A program made the position numbers and the translations under genes. From Burkholderiaceae bacterium (GTDB lineage Bacteria > Pseudomonadota > Gammaproteobacteria > Burkholderiales > Burkholderiaceae_C): DNA of 5,830 bases. The notes under the pieces are model-generated. The model did no database searches and was not told the origin of the DNA. It saw only the letters and a list, made by a program, of their open reading frames with translations. Positions 1 through 5,709 of the stretch are shown here, one piece after another. How positions within the stretch are numbered: position 1 is the first letter of the stretch; each line of letters starts with the position of its first letter. Where the stretch lies: NCBI GenBank assembly GCA_017999135.1, contig JAGOBT010000229.1, positions 1 through 5,830 of the forward strand, read 5' to 3'.

Positions 1-112
1 CCGGCCGGGTGGGAAAGCGCTGCGGTGCCTGTGCCAGGGCTGCGCCCCAGGCCGGGCCCAGCGCCAGGGCGCCGAGCAGCCCCATCAGTTGCCGCCGTTG
101 ATTCAGTTCCAT
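1..112 (-). CDS. Exported protein, N-terminal fragment (possible Bug/TctC-type binding protein)
   Basis: Only the first 37 residues are visible; the gene runs off the left edge. They form a signal peptide: a short polar start, the twin-arginine-like string NQRRQLMG (residues 4-11), a hydrophobic core, and an A-x-A type cleavage region ending ALAQA near residue 28. The mature start reads APQRFPTRP. A mature N-terminus of the form F/Y-P-x-R/K-P is typical of Bug (TctC-like) periplasmic solute-binding proteins, whose Tat or Sec leaders look much like this one, so I infer that family weakly. Another exported periplasmic enzyme cannot be excluded. I chose the ATG at 112 because it includes the arginine pair; the next in-frame ATG, at 85, would drop it. 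The start overlaps the end of the lipoprotein gene by 10 bases, which points to translational coupling. Confidence 0.55.
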   Translation of the reverse strand, partial: MELNQRRQLMGLLGALALGPAWGAALAQAPQRFPTRP

Positions 113-870
113 TCAAGCAACTCCAGGGTCGTCTTGCCGCCGGCCAGGAAGGTGGAGTTGGCCGGCTCGCTGCGTTCCAGCTTCACCAGGCCCACGCCCT
201 TGCAGTACCACTCGGTGGTGGTCAGCGGCATGTCCTTGAAGCCCACCACCGGATCGGCGAACAGCTTCATCACCGCCGTGCCCTGCACGCGGATGCAGTC
301 GCTGAAGCTGCCGGCGCGGGTGGTCAGCTTGTCGCCCAGGGCCTCGATGCGGTAGGTCATCGGCACCGGCTTGTGGGTGTGGCGGATCTCGGGCGGAAAG
401 TCGGCATTGCGGCGCAGCAGGTAGGTGGTGGTGGGCGCCTGCCAGGTGGTGCCCACGGCCAGCGGCATCTTCAGCACGAAGCGCGGCGCCTTGTCGGGCT
501 CGGGTTCGTCCTGCAGATCGGTCTTGGTGGCCACGCGGTAGATGCCGGTGTCGTCGGCGCGCAGCCAGTAGTCGATGCCGCTGTCGCTGCGGCGGCGCCA
601 GGCGGTGCCGCTCTCGAGTGTGTCGCTGCCCAGGGCGCGCAGCACCAGCGGCTCGCGCTCGACGGTGTTGTTCTCCCACTCGGTGACCTGCTCGTACACC
701 CAGCGCTTGCCCGCTTCCAGCGGAAAGTACGACGTGCTGGCCGGCGGGCCACCGCATCCGGTCAGTGCAAGCGCGGCCAGCCAAGCGGCCGCCGCGGAAC
801 CGGCTTCGCCGGGCCGCTGGGCGCGCCCCCCTGGGGGGGAGCGCCGCAGGCGCTTCAGGGGGGGGCTCAT
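103..870 (-). CDS. Predicted lipoprotein of unknown function
   Basis: The product has 255 residues and I do not recognise a named family. A lipobox (LTGC) places the lipidated cysteine at residue 39, after a short hydrophobic stretch AAAAWLAALA, so signal peptidase II processing and membrane anchoring are likely. The mature part is soluble and probably beta-rich. Two similar units are visible, PLEAGKRW (50-57) and PLAVGTTW (136-143). The C-terminal part has two cysteines (192, 223) that could pair in the periplasm. The first 24 residues are odd: a proline- and arginine-rich leader (six basic residues in the first 19) encoded by a hairpin-rich repeat. The ATG at 870 overlaps the preceding stop as ATGA, and no other ATG or GTG start lies in frame before the hydrophobic core. 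Position suggests it is the envelope component of the upstream channel module; this is inference. Confidence 0.8.
   Translation of the reverse strand: MSPPLKRLRRSPPGGRAQRPGEAGSAAAAWLAALALTGCGGPPASTSYFPLEAGKRWVYEQVTEWENNTVEREPLVLRALGSDTLESGTAWRRRSDSGIDYWLRADDTGIYRVATKTDLQDEPEPDKAPRFVLKMPLAVGTTWQAPTTTYLLRRNADFPPEIRHTHKPVPMTYRIEALGDKLTTRAGSFSDCIRVQGTAVMKLFADPVVGFKDMPLTTTEWYCKGVGLVKLERSEPANSTFLAGGKTTLELLEWN
798..866 (-). repeat. Hairpin-rich intergenic-type repeat inside the lipoprotein start
   Basis: Three small inverted repeats lie in a row: arms 800-804/808-812 (CCGGC, loop TTC), arms 826-831/833-838 (C6 and G6 around one T), and arms 841-845/849-853 (GCGCC, loop GCA). Read on the minus strand, the block is an eight-base C run, TGAAGCGCC, GCGGCGCTC, a seven-base C run, then GGCCCGGCGAAGCCGG. 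I recall this pattern as a common intergenic repeat in Comamonadaceae and related Burkholderiales, usually between genes. Here it begins two bases after the ATG at 870 and is read in frame, giving residues 2 to about 24 of the lipoprotein. Family membership is from memory and was not searched. Confidence 0.6.
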
Positions 871-1361
871 TTCTCTGGAAGCTGGGGCGCTGGCAGGTCG
901 CGGATCTTCACCGCCTGCTCGTCGGCACCGGGCCGCAGCCAGCCGATGCCCCTCTTGCCGGCCTTGGGCTCGGCCGTGCCCATCTGGCTGATGCCCTGGC
1001 GCGCCTTCTTCATGCTCTCGTTGAGCAGGGCGTGCAGGTCCTTGGTGTAGGGCAGCTTGTAGGCGCGCGGCTGGGCGATGGGCTTGCCCTTGTCGATGGC
1101 GTTGATCCAGAGGTAGAGCGCGCCGGCGCTCTTGCTGGTGGGCTCCTCGATCACCACGGCCAGCAGCGCAAAGCGCTCGGGCAGCGCATCGGGCGTCGGC
1201 CAGCCCGACAGGTTGTGCACCACGTCGTCGCCCCAGAAGTACAGCACGGTGACGCCGACCACCAGCAGCGCCTTCATCCACGCCGGCCAGCGCGACCACA
1301 GCAGCGCCAGGGTGCACAGCAGCACCAGGGCGGCGAACGACAGGATGAGCGCGAGGGACAT
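867..1361 (-). CDS. Small two-helix membrane protein of unknown function
   Basis: The product has 164 residues. Two hydrophobic segments are visible, at about 3-22 and 29-43, separated by the short basic-aromatic turn WSRWPAWMK. If the usual positive-inside rule holds, that turn is cytoplasmic and both termini face the periplasm. The soluble tail from residue 44 starts with the acidic YFWGDD, then holds a probable beta-alpha region (FALLAVVIEEP, GALYLWINAID, RAYKLPYTKDLHALLNE), and ends in a Lys/Pro-rich segment. I do not recognise the family. It starts six bases after the stop of the ExbD-like gene, and its stop overlaps the lipoprotein start as ATGA, so it is almost certainly made together with both. 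No Shine-Dalgarno is visible before its ATG, which suggests reinitiation. A role as an accessory subunit of the channel complex is inference. Confidence 0.8.
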   Translation of the reverse strand: MSLALILSFAALVLLCTLALLWSRWPAWMKALLVVGVTVLYFWGDDVVHNLSGWPTPDALPERFALLAVVIEEPTSKSAGALYLWINAIDKGKPIAQPRAYKLPYTKDLHALLNESMKKARQGISQMGTAEPKAGKRGIGWLRPGADEQAVKIRDLPAPQLPEK

Positions 1362-1367
1362 GGTGGC

Positions 1368-1973
1368 TCAGATTCTTTCGACGATGGTCTTGGGCAGCGT
1401 GTTGATGTTGGTGACGCCGCCGTCGGGCAGCAGCGTGAAGCGGGCGGCGGTGGCCTCGTCGCCCTTGCGGGCCACGCTGACCTGGCCGTAGTACACGATC
1501 TCGGCACGCGGGTTCACCTTGACGATGCTCACCGTCACATCCACCGGCTTGCCGTCCTTGCTCTCGTAGTAGTGGGCGTTGACGGTGTACTCGCCCGGGG
1601 CGATGCCGCGCAGCGTCACCACCTCCTGGTTCAGCGGGTTCACCACCTGCTTGCCGTTGACCACGATGCTGTCGTTGGCCAGGCCGCGGTCGTCGCGGTC
1701 CAGGTGCATCAGCCCGGCCTCGCGGGCGCGGAACCACACCAGGTTGCCGCCCGGGTCCTGCACCCAGGCGTCGATGTCGTTGGGGTTCAGGTCGGGCCAG
1801 CTCACGGTGATGATGTACTCGGCCTTGGCCGGGATGTCGCCGGCCTTCAACGCCTTGGGGTTCATGGCCAGCAGCGCCACGATGAAGCAGAAGACGAACG
1901 CGATCAGCATGTTGAACAACATGTCGTAGAACGGATCGACTTCGGCTTCGCGGGTGCGGCGGCGGCTGCGCAT
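1368..1973 (-). CDS. ExbD/MotB-like single-helix protein with a YfaP/DUF2135-like periplasmic domain
   Basis: The product has 201 residues: a short basic cytoplasmic tail (MRSRRRTR), one membrane helix at about 17-37, then a periplasmic domain. The helix entry, VDPFYDMLFNMLIAF, resembles the ExbD/TolR/MotB pattern in which one aspartate just inside the helix carries protons; Asp17 is the best candidate, with Asp13 nearby. The periplasmic part (about 50-165) lacks an OmpA-type peptidoglycan-binding motif. It contains NDIDAWVQDPGG (65-76), an Asp-rich turn LDRDD (91-95) and PGEYTVNAHYY (126-136), a layout that recalls the beta-sandwich of YfaP/DUF2135-type domains. That domain call is from pattern memory. 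It starts three bases after the stop of the MotA/ExbB-like gene, as expected for an obligate partner. It is longer than ExbD (about 140 residues) and much shorter than MotB (about 300). Confidence 0.75.
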   Translation of the reverse strand: MRSRRRTREAEVDPFYDMLFNMLIAFVFCFIVALLAMNPKALKAGDIPAKAEYIITVSWPDLNPNDIDAWVQDPGGNLVWFRAREAGLMHLDRDDRGLANDSIVVNGKQVVNPLNQEVVTLRGIAPGEYTVNAHYYESKDGKPVDVTVSIVKVNPRAEIVYYGQVSVARKGDEATAARFTLLPDGGVTNINTLPKTIVERI

Positions 1974-1976
1974 GGC

Positions 1977-2666
1977 TCAGGGCTTGGTGGTGTGCCCGAT
2001 GGCCAGGCCCGCGCGCTGGCAATCGGCCACGAAGGCATCGGCATAGCGGTCCAGCCGGGTCAGCTGCAGGCCCAGCAGAATGTTGCCCACCAGGCCCACC
2101 ATGGTGGTCAGCAGCGCGATGCCCAGACCCTGCGTCAGGCTCTTGAGCAGGTCCTGGCTCTGGCTGGCGTCGAAGCTCTGGATGTTGCCGATCTGCAGCG
2201 CCAGCACCGAGAAGCCAATCACCTTGCCCAGCAGCCCCAGCTTGAGCTGGATGCCGTTGACCCACCAGGCAGTGTGGTGCGGCGCCTGCGCCATCTCCAC
2301 CAGCAGGTCGAGCGGGGCGTTGTCGTCCACCGGCCGGGCGCGCAGCGCGGCCAGGTATTCGGCGGCCCAGCCCTCGCCACTGGCCGACTGGAGCAGCTGG
2401 CGCTGGCGCTGCAGCTCGCGGCTGCGCGCGCCGCACCACAGCGTGCTGGCGAAGAACACCACGATGATCACCAGCGTGATGCCGGTGGGGTCGCTGCTCA
2501 GCAGCAGCGCCCACACGCCGCGCATGCCCAGCAGCCAGGTGCCGAACAGCAGCAGGCCGCCCAGGGCCAGCCATTCGAACCAGATCGGCTCGATCTGCAG
2601 GCCGTGCGGCCGGTCGGGCGTGCGCGCCGGCAGCGCGTTGGGATGGGGGCGGTTGAAGAAGGCCAT
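1977..2666 (-). CDS. MotA/TolQ/ExbB-family proton channel subunit
   Basis: The product has 229 residues and four likely membrane helices, at about 29-47, 62-79, 141-160 and 179-201, with a cytoplasmic section of about 60 residues between helices 2 and 3. The family signature is clear: LGLLGKVIGF (143-152) matches the LGLLGTVxG motif of ExbB/TolQ, and LGIALLTTMVGLVGN (181-195) matches the pore helix with its conserved threonine pair (Thr187-Thr188). Proteins of this family form an inner-membrane pentamer around two copies of an ExbD/TolR/MotB partner and convert proton flow into mechanical work. The next gene supplies that partner. The cytoplasmic section lacks the long tail of ZorA and is shorter than the large loop of flagellar MotA, so neither label fits well. 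The gene starts 11 bases after the permease stop, with no clear Shine-Dalgarno. Confidence 0.85.
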   Translation of the reverse strand: MAFFNRPHPNALPARTPDRPHGLQIEPIWFEWLALGGLLLFGTWLLGMRGVWALLLSSDPTGITLVIIVVFFASTLWCGARSRELQRQRQLLQSASGEGWAAEYLAALRARPVDDNAPLDLLVEMAQAPHHTAWWVNGIQLKLGLLGKVIGFSVLALQIGNIQSFDASQSQDLLKSLTQGLGIALLTTMVGLVGNILLGLQLTRLDRYADAFVADCQRAGLAIGHTTKP

Positions 2667-2677
2667 GGTGTGGAGAC

Positions 2678-3487
2678 TCAGCCGCCGCGTTTGGTCAGCT
2701 GACCGAAGCCGCGCTGCGGGTCATAGCCCCAGGCGGCCAGGCAGAAGCACAGGGCCAGCGTGCCCAGCACGATGTACGGCGACATGCCGGGGTCCTTGTC
2801 GTAGAGCGCAAAGCGCATCCATTCCACCGCATGGGTGAAGGGGTTGAAGCGGGCGATCTGGTAGACCCAGGCCGCCCCCGACTCTTCCAGCTTCCAAAGC
2901 GGGTAGAGCGCGGTCGACATGAAGTACATCGGGAAGATCACGAAGTTCATCGTGCCGGCGAAGTTCTCCAGCTGCTTGATGTGCACGCTCAGCAGCAGGC
3001 CCAGCGCGCCCAGCATCAGCGCCGACGACACCGCGGCCACCAGCACCATCGCCGTGTTCGAGCCGATCACCGGCAGCGTGGTGCCCAGCGCCCAGGCCAC
3101 GATCACGAAGGCCGCGGCCTGCGCCAGGCTCAGCACCGCGGTGGCCGTCAGCTTGGCGAACAGGATCCACCAGCGTGGCAGCGGTGCCGTCAGCAGCAGG
3201 CGCATCAGGCCCATCTCGCGGTCGTACACCATGGCCAGGCTGCTCTGCATGCCGTTGAACAGCAGCACCATGCCCACCAGGCCGGGCGCGATGTACACGT
3301 CGTACGGGATGTAGGTGTCGTAGGGCTCGTTGATGGCCACGCCGAACACGTTGCGGAAGCCCGCGGCAAACACCGCCAGCCACAGCAGCGGCCGCACCAG
3401 GGCCGACACCAGCCGGCCGTACTGCCGCCCGAACTTGAGCAGCTCGCGCAGCACGATGGCGCGCAGCGCCTGGAATGCGTGGCTCAT
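2678..3487 (-). CDS. ABC-2 type permease of the PQQ-dependent alcohol dehydrogenase-associated ABC system (PedC-like)
   Basis: The product has 269 residues, the usual size for a single-domain ABC-2 (DrrB/NodJ-like) permease. About six hydrophobic segments are visible, near 25-45, 64-84, 107-132, 145-168, 177-197 and 238-254. Diagnostic strings include the cytoplasmic DREMGLMRLLLTAPLPRWW (89-107), typical of the coupling region in ABC-2 permeases, and RFNPFTHAVEWMR (213-225) before the last helix. ABC-2 permeases normally work in export. The order ATPase, beta-propeller, binding protein, permease matches loci that accompany quinoprotein alcohol dehydrogenases, where the permease is called PedC in phenylethanol-using pseudomonads. 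Its ATG overlaps the binding-protein stop as ATGA. The transported compound cannot be told from the sequence; a toxic alcohol, aldehyde or acid linked to periplasmic oxidation is the likely candidate. Confidence 0.9.
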   Translation of the reverse strand: MSHAFQALRAIVLRELLKFGRQYGRLVSALVRPLLWLAVFAAGFRNVFGVAINEPYDTYIPYDVYIAPGLVGMVLLFNGMQSSLAMVYDREMGLMRLLLTAPLPRWWILFAKLTATAVLSLAQAAAFVIVAWALGTTLPVIGSNTAMVLVAAVSSALMLGALGLLLSVHIKQLENFAGTMNFVIFPMYFMSTALYPLWKLEESGAAWVYQIARFNPFTHAVEWMRFALYDKDPGMSPYIVLGTLALCFCLAAWGYDPQRGFGQLTKRGG

Positions 3488-4653
3488 CGGGCTTTGCACA
3501 GCTTCTCGGGCGCGTCGGCGCCCAGCGCGTCCAGCGCATTGGTCGGGTGCAGGATGCCTTCGGCCGGCGCGCTGGCGATGACGGCCTGGCCGTCGCCCAG
3601 CAGCAGCGGCTGGCGCAGCTGGCCATCCCACAGGCGGAAGCTCATGGCCACGCCCTTGCTGCCGTCCAGCTCGGCCTTGGCCAGCGCCTGCGCAAAGGCG
3701 GCTGTCGGACCTTTCGGCGCTGCCACCGCCGCGGCAATCAGCGCCTTGCCGCCCATCCACGCCGACCAGGCATGCGCGTCCATCGGCCGGCCCGCTGCGC
3801 GGGTCAGCCGGCGGGTGACCTGGGGCGCGCCGAAGCGCTCGTACTTCGCGGACCAGGCCAGCGCCACCAGACCGCCGTCGCCCACGACCGGGCGGGGCAG
3901 GGCGGTGCGGTAGGGCAGGTTCATCGCAAACTCGCCGTCGGCATCGACCACCCACACCACGTCGTAGGCCGCGCCGCCGCCGGCAGTGCCAGTCAGCAGG
4001 GCCGGGTTGGCCAGGTCGCGTTCGCGCGGGTCGGCCGACAGCTTGAAAGGCTTGCGGCCCACCAGCTTCAGGCCGTAGCGCTGGATGGCCGCAGCCGCCA
4101 CCGCGCCGCGGTCGGCATCGGCGGGGTCCTGGCTGACCAGCAGCAGCACGTTGCGCCAATTGCGCGTCACCAGGGTCTGGGCGATGGCGTCGGCGCGCAT
4201 GCGCTCGCTGGGGCCGACGTGCAGCAGGTTCTTGCGGCAATCGGCGCCGCGCAGCCGGTCGGCGGCGGTGTAGAGGTTGAGGACCGGCAGCTTGCTGCCG
4301 TCGGCCGCGGCCAGGGTCCAGTCGGCCGGCAGGTCGGTCAGCAGCGCGGCGGCACCAGCTTTCTCGGCCGCGGCGGCGGCCGCCTTGGCGCCAGCCGCAT
4401 CGGCCACCGGCACGGTGTCCAGTGCCAGGCTGGCGCCGGCGGCGTCCAGCTCCAGCTTGCCTTCCTTCAGCGCCACGGCCACCGCATCGGCCGCCGGGCC
4501 CGACGGGTGGCCCGGCACGCCGCGCTCCAGCCGGCTGCGGGTGAGCCGCGGGTCGTCGGCCGGCACCAGCAGCACCGCCTTGAAGGCGGCGGCCTGGGCG
4601 GCGGCGGCGGTCAGGGTCAGCAGCGCGGCGGCTGCCAGACGACAACCGTTCAT
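3484..4653 (-). CDS. Periplasmic substrate-binding protein of the PQQ-dependent alcohol dehydrogenase-associated ABC system
   Basis: The product has 389 residues: a Sec signal peptide (hydrophobic core about 6-16, cleavage near residue 22), then a type I periplasmic-binding fold related to branched-chain amino acid binding proteins. Family-typical strings are LRGADCRKNLLHVGPS (134-149), NWRNVLLLVSQDPADAD (165-181) and, at the C-terminus, RLWDGQLRQPLLL (340-352) and EGILHPTNALDALG (365-378). I recognise these from the binding-protein family annotated with PQQ-dependent alcohol dehydrogenase systems. Two cysteines (139, 386) remain in the mature protein. An Ala-rich stretch (91-104) is encoded by GCC/GCG runs. 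The frame stays open much further upstream, but the ATG at 4653 is the right start: the signal peptide follows directly and it overlaps the preceding stop as ATGA. The same overlap type links it to the permease. Confidence 0.9.
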   Translation of the reverse strand: MNGCRLAAAALLTLTAAAAQAAAFKAVLLVPADDPRLTRSRLERGVPGHPSGPAADAVAVALKEGKLELDAAGASLALDTVPVADAAGAKAAAAAAEKAGAAALLTDLPADWTLAAADGSKLPVLNLYTAADRLRGADCRKNLLHVGPSERMRADAIAQTLVTRNWRNVLLLVSQDPADADRGAVAAAAIQRYGLKLVGRKPFKLSADPRERDLANPALLTGTAGGGAAYDVVWVVDADGEFAMNLPYRTALPRPVVGDGGLVALAWSAKYERFGAPQVTRRLTRAAGRPMDAHAWSAWMGGKALIAAAVAAPKGPTAAFAQALAKAELDGSKGVAMSFRLWDGQLRQPLLLGDGQAVIASAPAEGILHPTNALDALGADAPEKLCKAR

Positions 4654-5645
4654 TCCACGACCACCACGCTGTGCGGCACGCGGCCCACCTTCACCGTCTT
4701 GGTGGCCTTGGCGCTGGCCACGTCGACGATGCTCATGTCGTCCGACAGGCCGTTGACCACGAACAGCGTCTTCTCGGCCTTGTCCAGCGCCACGCCCCAG
4801 GCGCGTTTGCCCACCAGCACCAGGTCGGTGGTCTTGCGGCTGGCCACGTCGACGAAGGCCACATGGTTGGCCTTGCCCAGGCTGACGAAGGCGCGCTTGC
4901 CATCGCGGGTCATGGTGATGCCCACCGGGGTGATGTCGGCCGCGCGTGCGCCTTTCACCGTGAACTTGATGGTGTCGAGCACCGTCTGCGCCTTGGTGTC
5001 GATCACGGTCACGCTGGCGTCCAGCTCGTTGGTCACCCACAGCTGGGCGCCGTCGGGCGTCAGCGCAAAGCGGCGCGGGCGCTTGCCGGCTTGGATGTTC
5101 TTGACCACCTTGCCCCCTTGCCCACTCGCCAGGTCCACCACATGCACCAGGCTGGCCACCTCCGACGTGACATAGGCCGTCTTGCCGTCGGGCGACAGCT
5201 TCACGCCCTCGGGCTCCTCGCCCACCTTGATGGCGCCGGTGCGCTTGCCGCTGGCCATGTCGACGATGCCCAGCTCGGCGTCTTCCTCGTTGGTGACGTA
5301 CAGCGTCTTGCCGTCGGCCGACACGTCGAAGATCTCGGGGTCGTCGCCCAGCGCCAGCTTGCGCACGCTCTTGCGGCTGGCCAGGTCGATCAGGTCAGCC
5401 TGGCCGGAATCACCGCAGGCCACCAGCAGGTGCTTGCCGTCGGGCGCCATCTGCATGTGGCGCGGCCGCTTGCAGGTGGCCACGGTGCCGGTGACGACCT
5501 GGGTCTTCAGGTCGACGATGGCCAGCGCGTTGTCCTTCTCGCTGGACACCCAGGCCACGCCCTGGGCCTGCGCGGTGGTTGCCGCCAGGGCGGACAGCAG
5601 GCCGGCCAGGGCAGCGGCGCGGCGCAGGGGGTGGGGGGTGTGCAT
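4650..5645 (-). CDS. Periplasmic YVTN-type seven-bladed beta-propeller protein, PQQ-dependent catabolism-associated
   Basis: The product has 331 residues. A Sec signal peptide (HPLRRA, hydrophobic core, cleavage after AQA near residue 27) is followed by seven repeats of about 40-48 residues. Each has a strand such as LYVTN, AYVTS, LWVTN or LFVVN, a V/IVD strand (IVDLKTQ, IVDMASG, VIDTKAQ, IVDVASA), and usually a turn such as SPDGKT or TPDGAQ. These are YVTN/NHL-like propeller blades. Proteins of this type occur next to PQQ-dependent alcohol dehydrogenases with the ABC genes seen here; their biochemical role is not settled and may be scaffolding or ligand binding. No catalytic motif is apparent. 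An ATG at 5657 would add four residues, but it has no Shine-Dalgarno, whereas 5645 has GGAG six bases upstream. The stop overlaps the next start as ATGA. Confidence 0.9.
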   Translation of the reverse strand: MHTPHPLRRAAALAGLLSALAATTAQAQGVAWVSSEKDNALAIVDLKTQVVTGTVATCKRPRHMQMAPDGKHLLVACGDSGQADLIDLASRKSVRKLALGDDPEIFDVSADGKTLYVTNEEDAELGIVDMASGKRTGAIKVGEEPEGVKLSPDGKTAYVTSEVASLVHVVDLASGQGGKVVKNIQAGKRPRRFALTPDGAQLWVTNELDASVTVIDTKAQTVLDTIKFTVKGARAADITPVGITMTRDGKRAFVSLGKANHVAFVDVASRKTTDLVLVGKRAWGVALDKAEKTLFVVNGLSDDMSIVDVASAKATKTVKVGRVPHSVVVVE

Positions 5646-5651
5646 CGGTGT

Positions 5652-5655
5652 CTCC
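5652..5655 (-). promoter_or_regulatory. Shine-Dalgarno GGAG deciding the beta-propeller start
   Basis: On the minus strand the sequence reads ATGGAGACACCGATG. GGAG ends six bases before the second ATG (5645), a normal spacing. The first ATG (5657) is preceded by CACAACCACCC, with no purine-rich site. I therefore place the start at 5645. Confidence 0.65.
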
Positions 5656-5671
5656 ATGGGTGGTTGTGGAA

Positions 5672-5697
5672 CGGCGGCTGCGTCGAGGCAGCCGCCG
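5672..5697 (-). promoter_or_regulatory. Intercistronic hairpin between the ATPase and beta-propeller genes
   Basis: This is a perfect 10-base inverted repeat, CGGCGGCTGC (5672-5681) and GCAGCCGCCG (5688-5697), around a six-base loop. It sits in the only real intercistronic gap of the window. On the transcribed strand it is followed by TTCCACAACC, not a T run, so it is not a classical rho-independent terminator. It could protect the upstream mRNA from 3' degradation, act as an attenuator, or set different expression levels for the ATPase and the exported proteins downstream. No experiment supports a role; only the structure is seen. Confidence 0.5.
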
Positions 5698-5709
5698 CAG
5701 GGTGGGGGG

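Noticed and set aside
871..2574. Minus-strand open frame extending the lipoprotein far upstream
   Set aside because: This part is out of frame with three recognisable membrane-protein genes and has low-complexity Arg/Ala/Gly/Gln content. Only the section from 870 down, with its lipobox, is real.
1368..2666. Zorya-type anti-phage system
   Set aside because: ZorA has a long cytoplasmic tail and ZorB a peptidoglycan-binding domain. Neither is present, and no Zorya effector gene is nearby.
1368..2666. Flagellar MotA/MotB stator genes
   Set aside because: The first protein lacks MotA's large cytoplasmic loop and the second lacks the OmpA-like domain. The neighbours are not motility genes.
765..2702. 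Long plus-strand open frame of 645 codons
   Set aside because: It is the complement of the minus-strand channel module. Its product is rich in His, Gln, Arg, Ala and Gly with no hydrophobic pattern or known motif, as expected for an antisense frame in high-GC DNA.
3488..4645. Upstream extension of the permease frame
   Set aside because: It overlaps the well-supported binding-protein gene out of frame and has shadow-type composition. The permease starts at 3487 with an ATGA overlap.
3475..5175. Long plus-strand open frame of 566 codons
   Set aside because: It lies opposite the binding-protein and beta-propeller genes, both of which have clear family features on the minus strand. Its composition is typical of an antisense shadow.
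4650..5657. PQQ-binding dehydrogenase catalytic subunit
   Set aside because: At 331 residues with YVTN-type blades it is much shorter than the roughly 600-residue eight-bladed quinoprotein dehydrogenases and lacks their tryptophan-docking motifs and adjacent-cysteine pair.
5672..5697. Rho-independent terminator after the ATPase gene
   Set aside because: The stem is strong, but on the transcribed strand it is followed by TTCCACAACC, not a T run, and the genes on both sides belong to one functional set.
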